DNA of 64,000 bases from Anadara kagoshimensis (taxonomy: Eukaryota > Mollusca > Bivalvia > Arcoida > Arcidae). This document shows positions 24,001 through 39,000 of this stretch, piece by piece (positions within the stretch are counted from its first letter, which is position 1; each line of letters begins with the position of its first letter). The stretch is taken from contig CM037873.1 of the NCBI GenBank assembly GCA_021292105.1, positions 11,509,489 through 11,573,488 on the forward strand, read 5' to 3'. Under the pieces are notes generated by a model that was given only the letters and a program-made list of their open reading frames with translations, was not told where the DNA came from and did not search any database. A program made the translations under genes and the position numbers.

Positions 24001-27000
24001 TGATATACCCAATGTTACCACATAATGGACCAATATCAATGGCTGTCATTACCATACAACTCAGCAGAGTAGAATGAAATGTGACCTTTATCTGTAACTC
24101 AATGTGGTAGGCTAATATGTCAAAACTCAGCTCATAAGCTGCATGGGTTGAGGAAAACTGTTCTTGCAATATAAATATGAAATAGCAAGAGCCCTTATTT
24201 CTGTTAACATCAATGGAACAGCACAAACTTAAGCATCTTAAGTTGTGTGGGGGTATAAATATATTTCTCTTTAACTCTTACCATACAAAAACTTTGTCAC
24301 TTGTTGTTCTTTCAGAACTTGATCTTAAAGTATCTTTGATGGTTATCATTTCTTTAACCCATTCTAGGAAGGTATATAGACGTAATAGACCGGCGTCTGC
24401 CATTTTTTCAACAAAGTTGGCATCTTCCACTGTATCACCAGCATCAGCAAGGGCCAGACGCATACCTGTACATTTAATAAATAAAGGATCTTACATTAGT
24501 GATTATGTAATATTGAATTCATTAAACAAGTTTACTAAAAATTTATGCAATGAGCTTTGCACGATCTCATATTTCTAGGGACTAGTGCAAGTATGTCAAG
24601 CTTAATTACTTCAACATGGCATGTTCAACATACGTTAGGTTTAGTGTTCATTTTATAAAACACACATGCAGGTTTTCCTGACAAATTATGATGATATCTG
24701 ACAAAGCAACAAATTTGTAACATATAAAACATCACCATCGACAGACTCTCTACAAAGAGTAATACTTAGGATTTCAGTGTTGACAAATTTGACTACCATC
24801 ATGTCATAACAGGACATGACGGGAAGAGTTGTGTCCCTTTATTTGGCATCCTTTGATAATGGTCAAAGTAACAACATAACAATGACCACAGTATAGGATG
24901 CTTATGTTATAGTTTATTGTTAAGCAATATCACAAGTCAATGCAGGCACCCTGCACTTATATTCTTCACCGAATTTACCCATCCATAAAATAAATGAATA
25001 CATTTGATTAATTATGAAGTTTAGCTTATATTGTGTACAACATTGTAATGACATCATGTATATGACACTCATTCTAGCTTGATGAGAACGTGTTAATGAT
25101 GAAATTTTTATAATGCAGCATTTGCAAAATTAACCTCTGGTTCAACTAAATAGTTAAGGTGAAAAAACCCTAGGTATGAGAACTTTTAAAGCACAGGGCT
25201 CAGCTGAAATTATTCAAACTGATTGACACTTTGAAGTAATTAGGTGTTATGTATATATGTACCAGGCAGAAAGTAGTTTTCGATAGTAAAATTCATGTTT
25301 TATGGCTGAAATTCTACAAATGCAACACAGTTATCTAACTTCTGTAAAATCAAATTCTTGTGATGGATATAATCCATGTATAGAGTATTATTTAGTTGAG
25401 TACATACCGTCTGCTGAAAACTTTTCCATAGCGTCATGTAAGGTTAAGAAATTACCAGTAGATTTTGACATCTAGAAAGTAAAGAAAGAAAACAATTACT
25501 TCACCAACCATTGAGTAATAAACTGGAACAATCTCTTAAGAGACAAATGCCATCCTAAATTAGATATGTGACACATCATCTCATATTGGTATACATTTGT
25601 GTCAAGTTTAATTAAAATCCATCATAGACATAGCAAATATGAAGCTGACAGGATATGAATGAACAGACAGACAACCGGATGATTCCTATATACCCCTAAA
25701 CTTCGTTTGCTGGGGTGGGGTGTATAATTACAAACTTACAAAATATCTGTACAATTATGTACATGTACATGGTCAGCTGAAATTAACTTCTTGAATTAAT
25801 AGATTGATAAATGACATTTAAACACTGAATGAGCAAATTTTGTAGACAAATTTGACTACCATCATGCCATAACAAGACATGACGGGAAGAGTTGTGTCCC
25901 TTTATTTGGCATCCTTTGATAATGGTCAAAGTAACAACATAACAATGACCACAGTATAGGATGCCTATGTTTTCCAGTAAATGTGCAATGTAGTTAGGCT
26001 CATTTGATCCATTGGTAACCTTAAATCCTATCTTACTATCCAAATATTGGCGGATATTCCAAACTGCTCAAATTTCAAACTTGTTTTCTATATCAACATA
26101 CATGTATCAATTAATTTACAAATTACCTGTGTTATAGGTTGGAACGTAAAATACCTGATCTCAGACTGGCAAACTGACTTGCTGTAAACCAACTTTTATT
26201 CATGGATATTAACTTTGCTGATTCTCTAACCAAAACCATTTTGCGACTATTATAACTTTCATAATATGAACAATAGCTGAATACGTGTATTTCATATAAA
26301 TAAAACCATTTTTGGAAACAAGTTGAGATGATTAACTTTCCCCAATTGTTTTGTTCTTGGGAAACACAAATAAAAGAAGGTTTACAGAAAATTTTAAATA
26401 CAACATGAAGATGATCTAAATTGTATAAAACCTGTGTCTGCAGTAAATAATGATTACCTTTTCAGAATTTAGCAGTAGATGACCATTTGCTCTGATACTC
26501 TTGGGCCATTTTGATCTGAAAAAGAAATATCCTACAAGCATAAGTAACAAGATAATGGCGTAAATTGATCAAGATAAGAATCAAATTCAAATTTTATGAG
26601 CAAAATAAAATAGTACTAGATCAGAGCTTCTAAAATGAATAGGTCTGGTAGCTCAGTCAATATAGAGTCCTGACTATCAATAGTATTAACATGGTCTTGA
26701 TTCTTAGATTGGCTTGTACTTTTTTTCCTTTTCCTTTTACAAAAGTAATCTTGCATAATTTTGAAGTTCTTATTATAAAATTAAACTACAAAACAATTCT
26801 AAGAATATACATTATATTTTATGAGACAATTCAGTTGATGTAGAACAATTTTTTTGAATAGTGTTTTACACCTCAGTAAAAAATTCATTCTTAAATTATA
26901 TAGAGGCAATCAGTTCAGAAATGGTGAAAAAACCAGAGTACCCAGAAAAAAAACAACCAACCTTCGGCAAGTGAACTGACACACTTTTTCGAGGTAGGAT

Positions 27001-30000
27001 CTGTCCCGATTGGGATTCGAACCTTAGCAATGAGAGGCAATGTAATCCTTAAGCGTGGGCTTTGGACCACTTGGCCACTGAGGACCCTCGGATATAGAAC
27101 AGATGTCATACTACTTAAAACCTTACTTGTCTTCTGGCCAGATTGCACAGTGATTGTAAATAAAATACGTCAGGTGATTTGGAACCAGATCTTTCCCCGA
27201 TACTCTTGTATCAACTGGGTACCAGTATTGGAATTCTTGCTTCATTTTATCCAAGGTATTCTTAGGTATGTCAGTCTTGGGTACAGTTGTGGTCTGACAA
27301 AATATATAATCCCAAACTTCAGGTGTCATCTGGTCTGGTCTGAAATTCAAAACAAATATATATGAGGTTTTCACTGTTAGTTTTTATTTGTTGAGATATG
27401 AAAACAATATCAACGGACAAAACTAACCTTAATTGCTGAGACTTTTTAAAATTGATGCTTCAGGTCAAACAAAAAATTATTAAAAAGAACAGAATTTGCA
27501 TGAAACATGAATATAACTGACTGGTTACAACATTAAAATGAGTAAGAATAATTGATGCAGTGAGGTAACACACTCCCAAGTAATTTAATTGAAAAATGTA
27601 GTCATTAATATAAATGTAAATTTGACAGAATAATTCAAATTTACAATATGTATCTATTAATGTCAGATTTTATTTAGCATCAAGGAAACGTGGCAAGAAC
27701 ATTGTGTGTTCAGGTCACAGCCAAAATGATGCAAAAGAGATCAACACAAATTGTATTGAGAGGCTGAGAGCCATTAAAAATGGAAAGCTTCTTGGTGTTT
27801 TGTACAGTTCTATAACAATGTAAACAATGTGATTTTGCTGCTGTACCAGGTGATATTTGACTTCAAATAATAATCATGATCGTTTGAAATGTTTCATTCA
27901 AAATGCTTCATGTGTCAAATGGGTATAAAACAAATTCTTATTCACAATTTACTAAATAATTCAATTTGTTTCAATTTAATCTTATTAAATACACTAGAGC
28001 ATGAAACTCTATATTACATACTTGATATTTGCGGGACTTTTTCCTAGACCATCAAATACTCCGCCTTGTAGTAAATGTGCCACTGTATAATAGGCCATGT
28101 AGATAGTGGAATCAGACAGAGATTCAATCACATATTGTTTATCCCAGGGTATCTTTGTTCCTATTAATTTAACAAATAAGAACAATTAGTTTTAACATGA
28201 TAAAATAACACTGACATCTATATACATGTATGACTTCAAACTTTCAAATATTCGATATCACTTTCCTTTAGATGACTTGACAAGACTGTAACATAAAATA
28301 TTCTTCACTTTTACTTTACTATTTTAGACATCTTTAGCAAGCCTGAGGCTTATAGGGGCACAATTTAATTGTAGCATTGTGGTGCAATAGCTAGACTACA
28401 CCAATGTAACCATGACTGACAGTGTGCATTACACACATGTCTGCCTTGTACTAGTGTGCACCGGGTGACTTATAGCAATCTTAACATTTTTGTTACAGAA
28501 GAAATATGTGACTTACCTAGTCCAAAACTTCTTGAACAAGCATGTTCATGTAGCCAGTCTAGGGTAGATTCAAAATTCTTTCTAACTTCATCTGTGTATG
28601 TCTCTATATTTGATAAAGCACTAGAAGCCTGTTGTTTCCATTTTGGTTCACCGTAGTCTAAATACCTACATGTATATATAGTTATATATATTTACATATA
28701 TATAATATCAACATATTTCGTTTAGTGAATTGTGATAAGTTAAAATAATTCTATTAGCATAATTAATAGAAAATAGTTGGTTTTTAAAAAAAAACATGGG
28801 TTCAAAGATCAAAGTCACAGCTATAGGTGACAACATTTTGATGAGGAACAAGTAATTACCAGTATTTAAATTATTTTCATTCCTGTACTTTAGACAAGCA
28901 CTAAATTTGTTAATCAATACTCTCCGCTGTTAAATATTCTGTAACATGGCTGTAACATTTTCGTTAAGAGTATCAAAAAGAACTCAAACCAATTACTACA
29001 AACTTTATTTATGGCTTTATAGCAAAACTTAGAAATATTAGAAATATGGTATGGATGATTTCCCCATCAACAAAACTAAAATAAAATGTACACTATTGTT
29101 GTTGTTCTGTCAAAATCTGAGTTGCTTGGATTCCTAAACGAATAAGCAAGTGTTTACTGTCTAAAGCAAAACTACATTATAAGGGCTAACATAGGCACCC
29201 ATAAAACAAAATTTGTTTCTGTGACCTTTTTTTGCTATAAGTTGCCATTATGGCTACTAAAACTTTCCATAATCAAAATCTATATATACAAATGTACATA
29301 TAAGCATGCATAAAATGTGATGACCTACCACTGATCACACAGGGCAACTACACACTCATCATTTGACCTTGAAATGACCTTTTTCTCTGGTTCCATATAT
29401 ATAACAGCTTCTTTCTACAATAATAATAATAGAACATTTCTGTTAGAAGTAAGTACTTCTATTTGGAATGTAATTAAAATAAAAAAATATATCTATTTCT
29501 GTACAGTGTACATGGTGGCCATCGTTCTTTTCTATTTTGATTTTACATTTTCTGCTGCCTAACTATAACAGTTTTTACTAAAACTGCATGTCACCCATAT
29601 ATTTTATTTTAGAGATTTTAATAATTTATCATTTATAAAAAAAAAGATAATCACAAAATGTATTTTTTTTCAGTTTTTGTGATAGTACATACTGTATTTT
29701 CAACAATCAAGAAAATCTAGGACATAACTAACTCTTCAGTTTTGATTGTAATGTCATTTTTATATAAAATTTTAAACCATTACTAACAGGAAAATAATAC
29801 AGCTTCTTCAACAAATATAAAATGACTTACTGCATCCACCATTTTCTTTTTTATTATATTCTTGACATCCTGAACTTTTTGACCTTTGTATCCTTCAACT
29901 ATCATGACCTGTTTTCAAAAATATATAAGCCATCAGTAACAATATCAATATACACACAAATGAATATAATACACTTTAGAATAAAGTCTTCCAGGTAACA

Positions 30001-33000
30001 CATGCCACCTGCTGAAACAGCAGGGCCGGGGCCGATATTCTGCCCCATTCACAATTTAAAATTTTATGGTTTTTTCACAATCACTTTGCCACTTTTCACA
30101 ATTTTGAAAATTTCAGCTGTAACACAAGTATATTTGGAATTTCCTATCACTTTTATCACAATTTTGGCCATTATTTTTACAATTGCAAGGGCACTTGCCC
30201 CACTCACAAAAGTGTGAGAGAGATCCCAGACAGGTGTGAAATGGCCATTGATGACACACTGGTGATTACGATACAAATTACAATGAAGTGTTCCAGGTAA
30301 CTTTAGTCAACTACTTAGAGGTTCAAAATTATGTTTTGTGATGGAAGGTCCTGGACTTTTTACCTATTTTCCGCAGGTCCCAAATCAAGTTTTGAAAGAC
30401 CAATATCAATATTGAAAGGTCCATGTGCAATTATTTTATTATATAGAAAAAAACCAGTGTTTATCCTGGCAGGTACATCAGACTTTTATAGTTTAAATAT
30501 CAAGGGTCCAAATGAACAACCAATAGAAATGATACTGTAAATGGCAAAATTTTTATAGCAGTTAATTTTCACAAGATTGGCCATTTCAAGATACAAATGT
30601 ATTCATGTTCTTTTTTTTTTGAATTACAAGATGGGTGTCAATGCAAATGCAAGTGATATACAATGTACATGTACATTGTATATCAAAATAAAATATTCAT
30701 CAGTGTTTTATTTTCACTTCTTGTTGTTCTCACAAATATACATGAAAATTTCCCAATTTATAGTTTTCAGGAAACACAAAAAGTGTGATAATTTCCAGAT
30801 TTACAGTAATTTTTCCACTAGCAATTGACACCAGGATGAGTTGTTAAAATATTGGATTTGAGGCCTGCTGTGTACTTACACCTTCATAGAATCCTTTTAA
30901 GTACACTCTCTCTTTTGCTAGTTGGAGTTGATCTTTATCATTCTGACTTTTTATCTTTAGCTGTTCACATGCTGTGACGGCTGAAAGAGTACCAAATTCT
31001 GGAACATCAATTATAGGCACCTGAAAAATAGTAATACACCAATGATTTTGTGTCTACAATCTAGTCTTTTTATTCTTATTTTAATTTGTAAAGGCATTTC
31101 TCAGGAACAGATTAGTTCTGAGGGTTTATCATGTCAAGTCCATTATGGAAAGATACATGTATATGCAAGTTGCATGTTTAACAATGGTAAGATATTCTAT
31201 TACTCTGCTGTTCACAGAATCCACAATTTCCTGCTTGTTACCAGTGTCAAGAAATTTGGTAGAAATGTTTATTAAGCAATCCTAAATCTCAAAATATTGA
31301 TGGTTCCTAAAACAACATTTAAAATGTTACATGACCAAATAAAAAGTTACAGGTCTAAGGACTTCTGGTCAAATAATGCTAACACTTAGTTCAATTGACC
31401 ATTCCTGGTAGCTAAAATCACTATTAGCTACTAATTTCCGAGAACTTCTTTCAAAAGTAACATATTTTAGCATATTTGTGAAAAAATGTTTTTAAAAGTA
31501 CTATATTTTCACAAAATCTGGCAATTTGGTTATAATTATTTTAAAATTGTGAAAACAGGGTAATAGTGGCCCTAATGAAACACATGATCCCACATGAAGA
31601 TTATGTTACAATATACAATGTATATATAGATCTACTTACTGGATCATAGGGTAAAACCATCTCATCTTTTATTCCATATTTAGCTCTGAATTGCTGAAAA
31701 AAATCATAACATATCAATGAACAATGTAGATTAAATCTGTTTTACACACTTTCTATAGGACACTAACAATCACCATGACAACAAGAATTACATATATTCA
31801 TATGCCTTACTTTCCTCATCTAGCTAGGTGAGTGATGGTCAAAATTCAAGTGTACCAGTAAATGTAACACTCAAACTCCATTATCAAGTTCAGGTAAATC
31901 AATTATGAAAATAAGTAAAGAGAATTACACTAGTGAAGTAACGTACATCGACATAATGTCGTCATGGTACGCCATATATTGCATCATAGTCGTTAAGTAT
32001 ATTCTTCTAGCATGTGTTGTTTAGTGTGATCGGAAAGAAAAAATATTTTTAGACAAAACGAAACCGTTTGTGTAGGCCTAAATGACAATTTTGATTGAAA
32101 TAAACTACTAGAAACAGCAGTGGGGTGCACCTGACGACTTTCAGACTGTGCATTCCAAAACTCGTCATCCTAGCTAACCCAATGTCGTCACTACCTTTTT
32201 GGCCTTGATTTGGTCGTTATTTATGTATTTTTCTCTTTGTCTTGATGAACCACCGCGGTAGCTCAGTTGGTAGAGTGCTGGCTACGTAAGTGGGAGGTCG
32301 TTCATGGGTTTAAACCCAGACCTGGTCTTACCCAAGACTTGAAAGTGGGTAGTGACTTTCGCCAAAACACGATTCTTTCGCATGGGAACTTAAAATAAAC
32401 GAGGTCTCGTGTCACTGTGGGCTTGGCACGCTAAAGAACCCTGCTGTATAATGACATCAGCGCAACGCACAGGCAAAATTTCTGCACTTTCGCCTTAAGC
32501 AGGCGACGTATTGAAATAATCGTATAATAATGCTTAGCTTTTTCTATTTTGCTGTCCGACGGTTTGTTCTTGGAGGATCTGGCTGTTCCAAGCACGTTTA
32601 TTTCACTGAGCCACTCTTTTATTTTGCGGTTAACTGCATTTTTGAAAACACAATATATTTTTAAACTATCTTTAGGCAAACTTGTAGTACACATAAAGTA
32701 ACACATTATTGTTTTCTTGTTTTGAACTTACATTGGTTAGTACTTCAACATGTATGTGAACCTCCAGATTTGCAAAAACAAGCTTTGTTCTCTTTTCAAA
32801 TTGCCAACCTCCGATTTATTATTATAGCTCAAAACTCAGTCTACATTATTTCACTTATATCGAAACGTTTTCAGCTATAGGTGACTGATAAAAAGCTATA
32901 TCTCAGTTGTTCATTAATGGCAGCTACACTATGCAGTGAGGGGTCTCGAGCGTGACATGCCTATATCGTGACATGGGGCATTTTAGTTGCCTTATTACGG

Positions 33001-36000
33001 CAGGTGTGAGAATATCAGAGACGTATTCGATCCCCAAGGGATTTTTAGTTTTTGTTTAATTGAATATAGTTGGCTAGTAGTGTTTGATATTATAAATATC
33101 TAAAGATCAAAATTGTATTCTTTGATTCATTGTCCTGGCTTGTATATATGTGTATATAAATTGTTTGATTCGCTATAAAAGTTTAATTTACCAAACAAGG
33201 GCAGAAAGTGAGATTGGAAAAAAACACATATCAATTTGAATATTCAACAGATATTGCCAAAACGCTTAAATCACTGATGTTCTTGAAATAAACCTTTGGG
33301 AATACCGGTAATTGGCAGAATTTTAATACAGTCAAGTCGTCAGTACGCCCGAAAGTCGTCAGTCGTTTTAAAACGATATTTTTTCCTTTTAACTGATGTT
33401 CTGGCCAAAGATAGACAACTCTTTGCATAGTAGGAACATATTTAAAAGGGTAATTGTGTTGTTTGGGTTGTGTACCCTTGACAAGTATGTTTGTGACCTG
33501 ATCGCCCAAATGACTGTTATTATCTGTAGTCTGTCGCCCGATATGACACATGTGCCTTTTTGACAGTGATGTCAAAGATACCAATTTTACTATGAAGAAA
33601 CCTGTTATATCATATAAAGTATGTTAATGAAGTATGGAAAACATTTACCGCTTTTAAATTTTCCACTCTTCAACTTTCTTAGGAGCGATAAATAAAAATA
33701 ATTTTGCAATATTTCGTGCTGACGACTTAAGGTCGGTGACGACATTATGTCGATGTACGTTACAGCAAATGTAAATAACATAAAATGTTTTATTGTACAA
33801 GTTTTAGAAGAAATACATACATTTACAACTTGAAAAACTGTGAGCCACAAGCTCACAAAAAATACCCCCCACATAAAAAAAATCCATCGGATCAAATTTT
33901 TAAATAGGAGGTGCACATCTACATTATATCACAAAGATTGTGTGAAACTTTCATGAAATTCCATTGAAGGGTTTAGGAGGAGTTGCGGATAAGAGATAGG
34001 CACCCTAAGCTGTAACGGACACCCCTATCACTATATACCCCCCACTTTTTAAGCGGGGGGTATAAAAATATACTATGTTTATTCACAATTACACTACCAC
34101 TATCACCTATCATCATCATCATCATTATGCTACAAATTTGGGTAAAGTTAACATACATGTACATAATTTATCATGTTATACATAAATCCTTAATGAGCTC
34201 CATATATGCATTTTAAAGAACTTTACCTCTTTATTCTTCAGATCCCGTAGAGCAGCAAAATCATCGGGAGCATCTGAAGGGACACTTGTTACAACCCCAG
34301 TACCTGTATTATATTAATGAAATTATCAAGTTATGTCTGCTTCTAATAAAAGTTTGTAAATGTTCTGTATGATTATACTGGATCTCCAAATTTTCTTAAT
34401 AAAGACTGATCCTACAACATGATGTGACATCAATCAATGCCAATATCAACACCCTCTCTCCCAGTCATTTTGTACATGTCATAAATAAATATATATAAAT
34501 ATGTGTGGTTGTTACCTGTTTTAATTGTAATACTATATCAGAAGAATAATTCGCAGGAAATAAATATTCACAATTTTCATAGTGAATCTTGTATTGCAAA
34601 TATATCCTCTCAGCAAAAAATTCTTATTTCTCTCTTTGTACACTTTCCTTACAGTTGGAACTGTGAAAATTTCTTGCAGTGAAATAGTTTAAAAGATCAA
34701 AACAGCAAAAGTTTCCTACTGCTAATATTTCTTCTTATACAGTATGGGCCATAGGCTCAAAATATTTGAATAATTTATAATCATTATTATATCACGGTTC
34801 ATACAGCCATTGCCAATAAAAATTTAATGACTTTTCCAGGACATTTTCATCTTTTTCCAGGATACAATTACGTCAGGTGGCATGATTAACCATGCGTTTT
34901 TAGGCGGAAGTTCACATTGGATTGTAAACTACAAGTCGGGCGTGGAAACAGACAAAACCGGATTTCACCGTTTCACGTCTTTGGGGTTTATTTGGACCAA
35001 ACTGTATCTCACGAAGTCAGAAACAGTTTTATAATATTTATTTTGCTTTAGTTTCAGATTAAATCGAAGTTTTTTTTAATTAAAATTCAAAATTCAATGA
35101 CTTTTCCATGACATGTTACAACATTCCATGACTTTTCAAGGTAAAATCTCAATTCCATGATTTTTCAAGACAGAAGTCAAATTCCATGACTTTTCAAGTT
35201 CTGTGCGAACCCTGTATATACACATGTAGGATAATATACCTGTATATGTATAAAACACAAGAAATCTGTTGACAAATATAGTTTAACCATTACAAAGTTT
35301 TAGACAAAGAATTTACTCAGTTTCAGATGGCTTGATTGATCTAAATGCTTCCATAAAAATATACAGTGTAATCTCTCTACTGAACACAGAGTAAACTGAA
35401 AACCTCTAAAATAAACCTTTAAAGGAAAACATATATGTAGACATCATTAGTGCTGTTTGATAATATAATGTGTAAAATGACACCCTGAACCAAATCTTGA
35501 AAAAAAGTCTAATCTGTACCAAATATTGTTAAACCAAATGTTATCTACGAAATACTGCAAAACAAAAACCAAATCTTAAGTCTCTGGTGTTTGTGTTTTA
35601 ACAATTACTTTCGATATAACAAATGACCCCCTCCAACATTAAGATGAAGACCTACCTTTATCTTCTTTGATGGTTAACATTGGTAAAGTATAAATGACCT
35701 TGAATTTAGTGAGAGGTCCAGATAGTGCTATTCCCATAATATCCTAAAAACAAAAGAAAAACAGTATATTGATAATTTGTCTGGCAATATAAATATGCAA
35801 ATATACATATGTACAATAAACAAATGCAACAGACAAATACATGTATATCTTATTTCAATTGGGATTTTTTTGCATCAGTTAATTTTTAAGCAATAATTGT
35901 CATTTCAAGATATTCACATACTTTAATTTGTGTCTTAAAATGATGCTCAGTGCAAATGAAATTCTATCATATCAAAGTAAATAATTGGCAATTTTCGTAT

Positions 36001-39000
36001 GTTTTGTTGTGTGTCTTTCAACACTTGCTAATTTACACGAAAATACTAAATGCTAAAATTTCCCAATTTACAATATATCAATTAACAGACTGATTCACTA
36101 AGTAATGTATACCTGTAAAATATTACAGGTTAAAACAATTTACAAAAGGTAAAGGAACATTTAACATGCAAACCAATAAACATACTAAGTAAAAGAATAA
36201 AGGGCAGACAATCAACACAAATTTATAGACTTTAGATACCAGTATGTAACCATAAGGTTATGTACATTATACACGTATGTGTTTCCAACATCATGATTGT
36301 CATAACTAATTAATATAACAACCATGACACAGGACCTTTAATATTGCACACGCTACCAAGTTCTGTATCAACATATAAAGGAAACAGACCTGAAAAGTGT
36401 GCTTATTTTGTACTGTTATTTAGAGTAATCAGAGTATAGTATATACAATACAAGGTTGGAATGATGTTTTATACCATGTCAAGATTGTTTCACTTGTATC
36501 ATCCACACAAACAGTTCTAGGACAGTAGAGCAACCGAGTCCCATGAAACCACCAACCTTCGGCAAGTGAATTACTAAATTTTCTCAAACTTGATCGCCCT
36601 GAATGGGATTCAAACTTAGGTGATGAGAGGGACTTTTAAACTTAAGTCCACATGTTAGACCAGATGGTCAATAAGGTCCAAGTTTAAGTTGGAATCAATA
36701 TGAACATACCTGCCCTTTAAGTTCCACTAAAACATGAACTTTTCCCCATTCCTTAGTAAACTCTTGGAAACTCATATTTCTAGCAGCTCTACGTGTGGTG
36801 ACAAAGACATCTCCATTAGCAAGCTCATGGGCTATATATGTCAAATCAGGATGTATCCAAACATTTGTCTGACCAAACATTGTCTCTGGTCTTAAAGTAG
36901 CAGCTACCAGAAAAATATTACGACCCTTCAGTGATCTAAAATTGAAAAAGAAACAATATTAGTGAAAACATTCTTTAGTAAATATGCATATACTAAATAT
37001 TTCTTAATATAAGGACATCAAGTTTTGGATATAGTAAAGATTGGTGATTAATTTACTGTAAATCTAAATTTTTGTGTAAATTCGCAAGAGTACATGTATA
37101 TATTTAATTTTAGTATACATCAATTGTAAATTTGTTTTTGCTGTGATATCCTCATTACAGGGTTCATACACCCAGGACCAATCAAAACTTAATGACTTTT
37201 CCAGGATATGTAAAATATGGCCAAACCTGACCTTAACAAAATATTATATAGCCCCTTCTAGAATTAACACTGAGACTGCATCATGTGTCAAACCAGCACT
37301 TTTCTCATCTTATATTCAAGAAAAATGATTTTATAATTTTACATGTAAGATGTTTATTACACCCAGCTTCTAGCCAATATGGAGAACTGGTAGAAGTTGA
37401 GACAATAGTTTACTCTAGCACATGCTACCAAACTCAAAGTCTACTGAGTAAGACAACGGTCTGAATTATATGTGCACCAAATCATGTTTTACAAAGATCA
37501 ATATATGAGGTGCGCCAAGCGAAAACCAGGCTTATGGTCAAAGTTTTCGATTTTGAGATAAATTCATATTCTTAAAGTGTATTTATTGTAGTTTCCAAAA
37601 ATACCAACTTTTTAGAAATATTTTACCTAGAACCTATTTTAATTTACGTTTAAAGTATAGTCGATAATTAACGACGTTCAAAATTTTACATTTTAATAAC
37701 GTCATGTTATGGGTGAGTAACGTCCGTCAAAATAACGTTGTTATACACATACTCCACGACATTAATATGTGTTTTTTTATTTTGTAATGTTAAAACTTGT
37801 ACATCTAAATAATACAATAGTTTGTACAATGCTCCATATGAGTCCAACATTAAGAAAAAATTGAAACAATCGCGCAAATTTCAGTGGTAATGCTTAAGAT
37901 TCTGTTGATTCATAAGTGTCTAATGAAAGTGTCATATACCATTTTTTGAATTTAATCATAAAATACATTCAAAAAATATTGTCATATACCATTTTTTGAA
38001 TGTATTTTATGATTAAATTCAAAAAATGGTATATGACAAAAGTAATAAAAAAAGTAAATTTTCATTCCTCAACATTTAGTATTGGCAAGTGAAATCTTTC
38101 TATGGGCCCCTTACAAACTGCCAAACATGTCTGAAATGGAACTGTTGTCAAAGGTTAGTCCAATAGGTCAAGTTTCCCCCGGATAACTTTGATGTTGTAT
38201 TTAACTTGTACAATATCGAGAGAATAAAAAATTGACATAGATAGACATTTCGTCTATTTTTACTTTAAAACCAATTCTATAATTATCCAAACCCAGGTAG
38301 GTTTTTCCACGTGGTTACTACAACTTTACCATCTCTCTCTCTCTCTCTCTCAGCTGTAGCAAAGTTTTGTTCACAAAAATGTCCATACACTCATTGCTTC
38401 CGAATCACATAAGTTTTGATTAAGCAAATAAAAGAAAGATTATTGACATTGTAGTTTATGGAAGTATTTTTGAGACTGGATTAATATATCAACTTAGCTC
38501 AGAAATAAAAGTAACGAGTTACAAAAAAAAGGAAAACAATCAACTTGTGTGCCTGAGTATTTACATAACGTATTGTAAACCAATTTATTTTCATGTGCAA
38601 GGATAAAAAATCGCAAACATTTATCGCCGCGAAATCAACATATACACGGACACGCGTGTAATATAAGCTGAAAAATTTGGGTGAACCATAAAACGGGAAA
38701 GTCATTGATATGGCAAAGTCCCCAAAATAAATAAAAATACGTAAAATTATTCATGTTTATTTCCTTTAATTATCATTTACAAAACTTTTTTCAAACATAT
38801 TAGAACACTAAATATCTGTGTAAGACAGGAGAGGGAAAAATACAGCAGCCAAACCGAGAATCTAACACAAGACTTTTCCAATACTATAGATCTACCAGGT
38901 CACCTATCGACTGCGGTCCATCACATTACCTCCTTCCCCTTTTATTCAACTACATTGAATTGAAAGGTAATCTGTTAGTTGGCAATTTAAATGATGGATC

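Larger units (their letters stand above)
31938..33763. mobile_element. 1.83-kb TIR element with subterminal TGACGAC motifs (LARS1 intron 11)
   Basis: A perfect 27-bp inverted end begins GTAACGTACATCGACATAAT. TGACGAC or its complement recurs near both ends: about 31960, 32130, 32184, 33335, 33356, 33719. Such subterminal repeats often bind transposase. Two SINE insertions lie inside. Reverse frames of 117 and 91 codons show no known domain. No clear target duplication. Confidence 0.85.

Noticed and set aside
34109..34130. ATC-run encoded Met/Asp-rich reverse frame
   Set aside because: A short trinucleotide run, not a gene.
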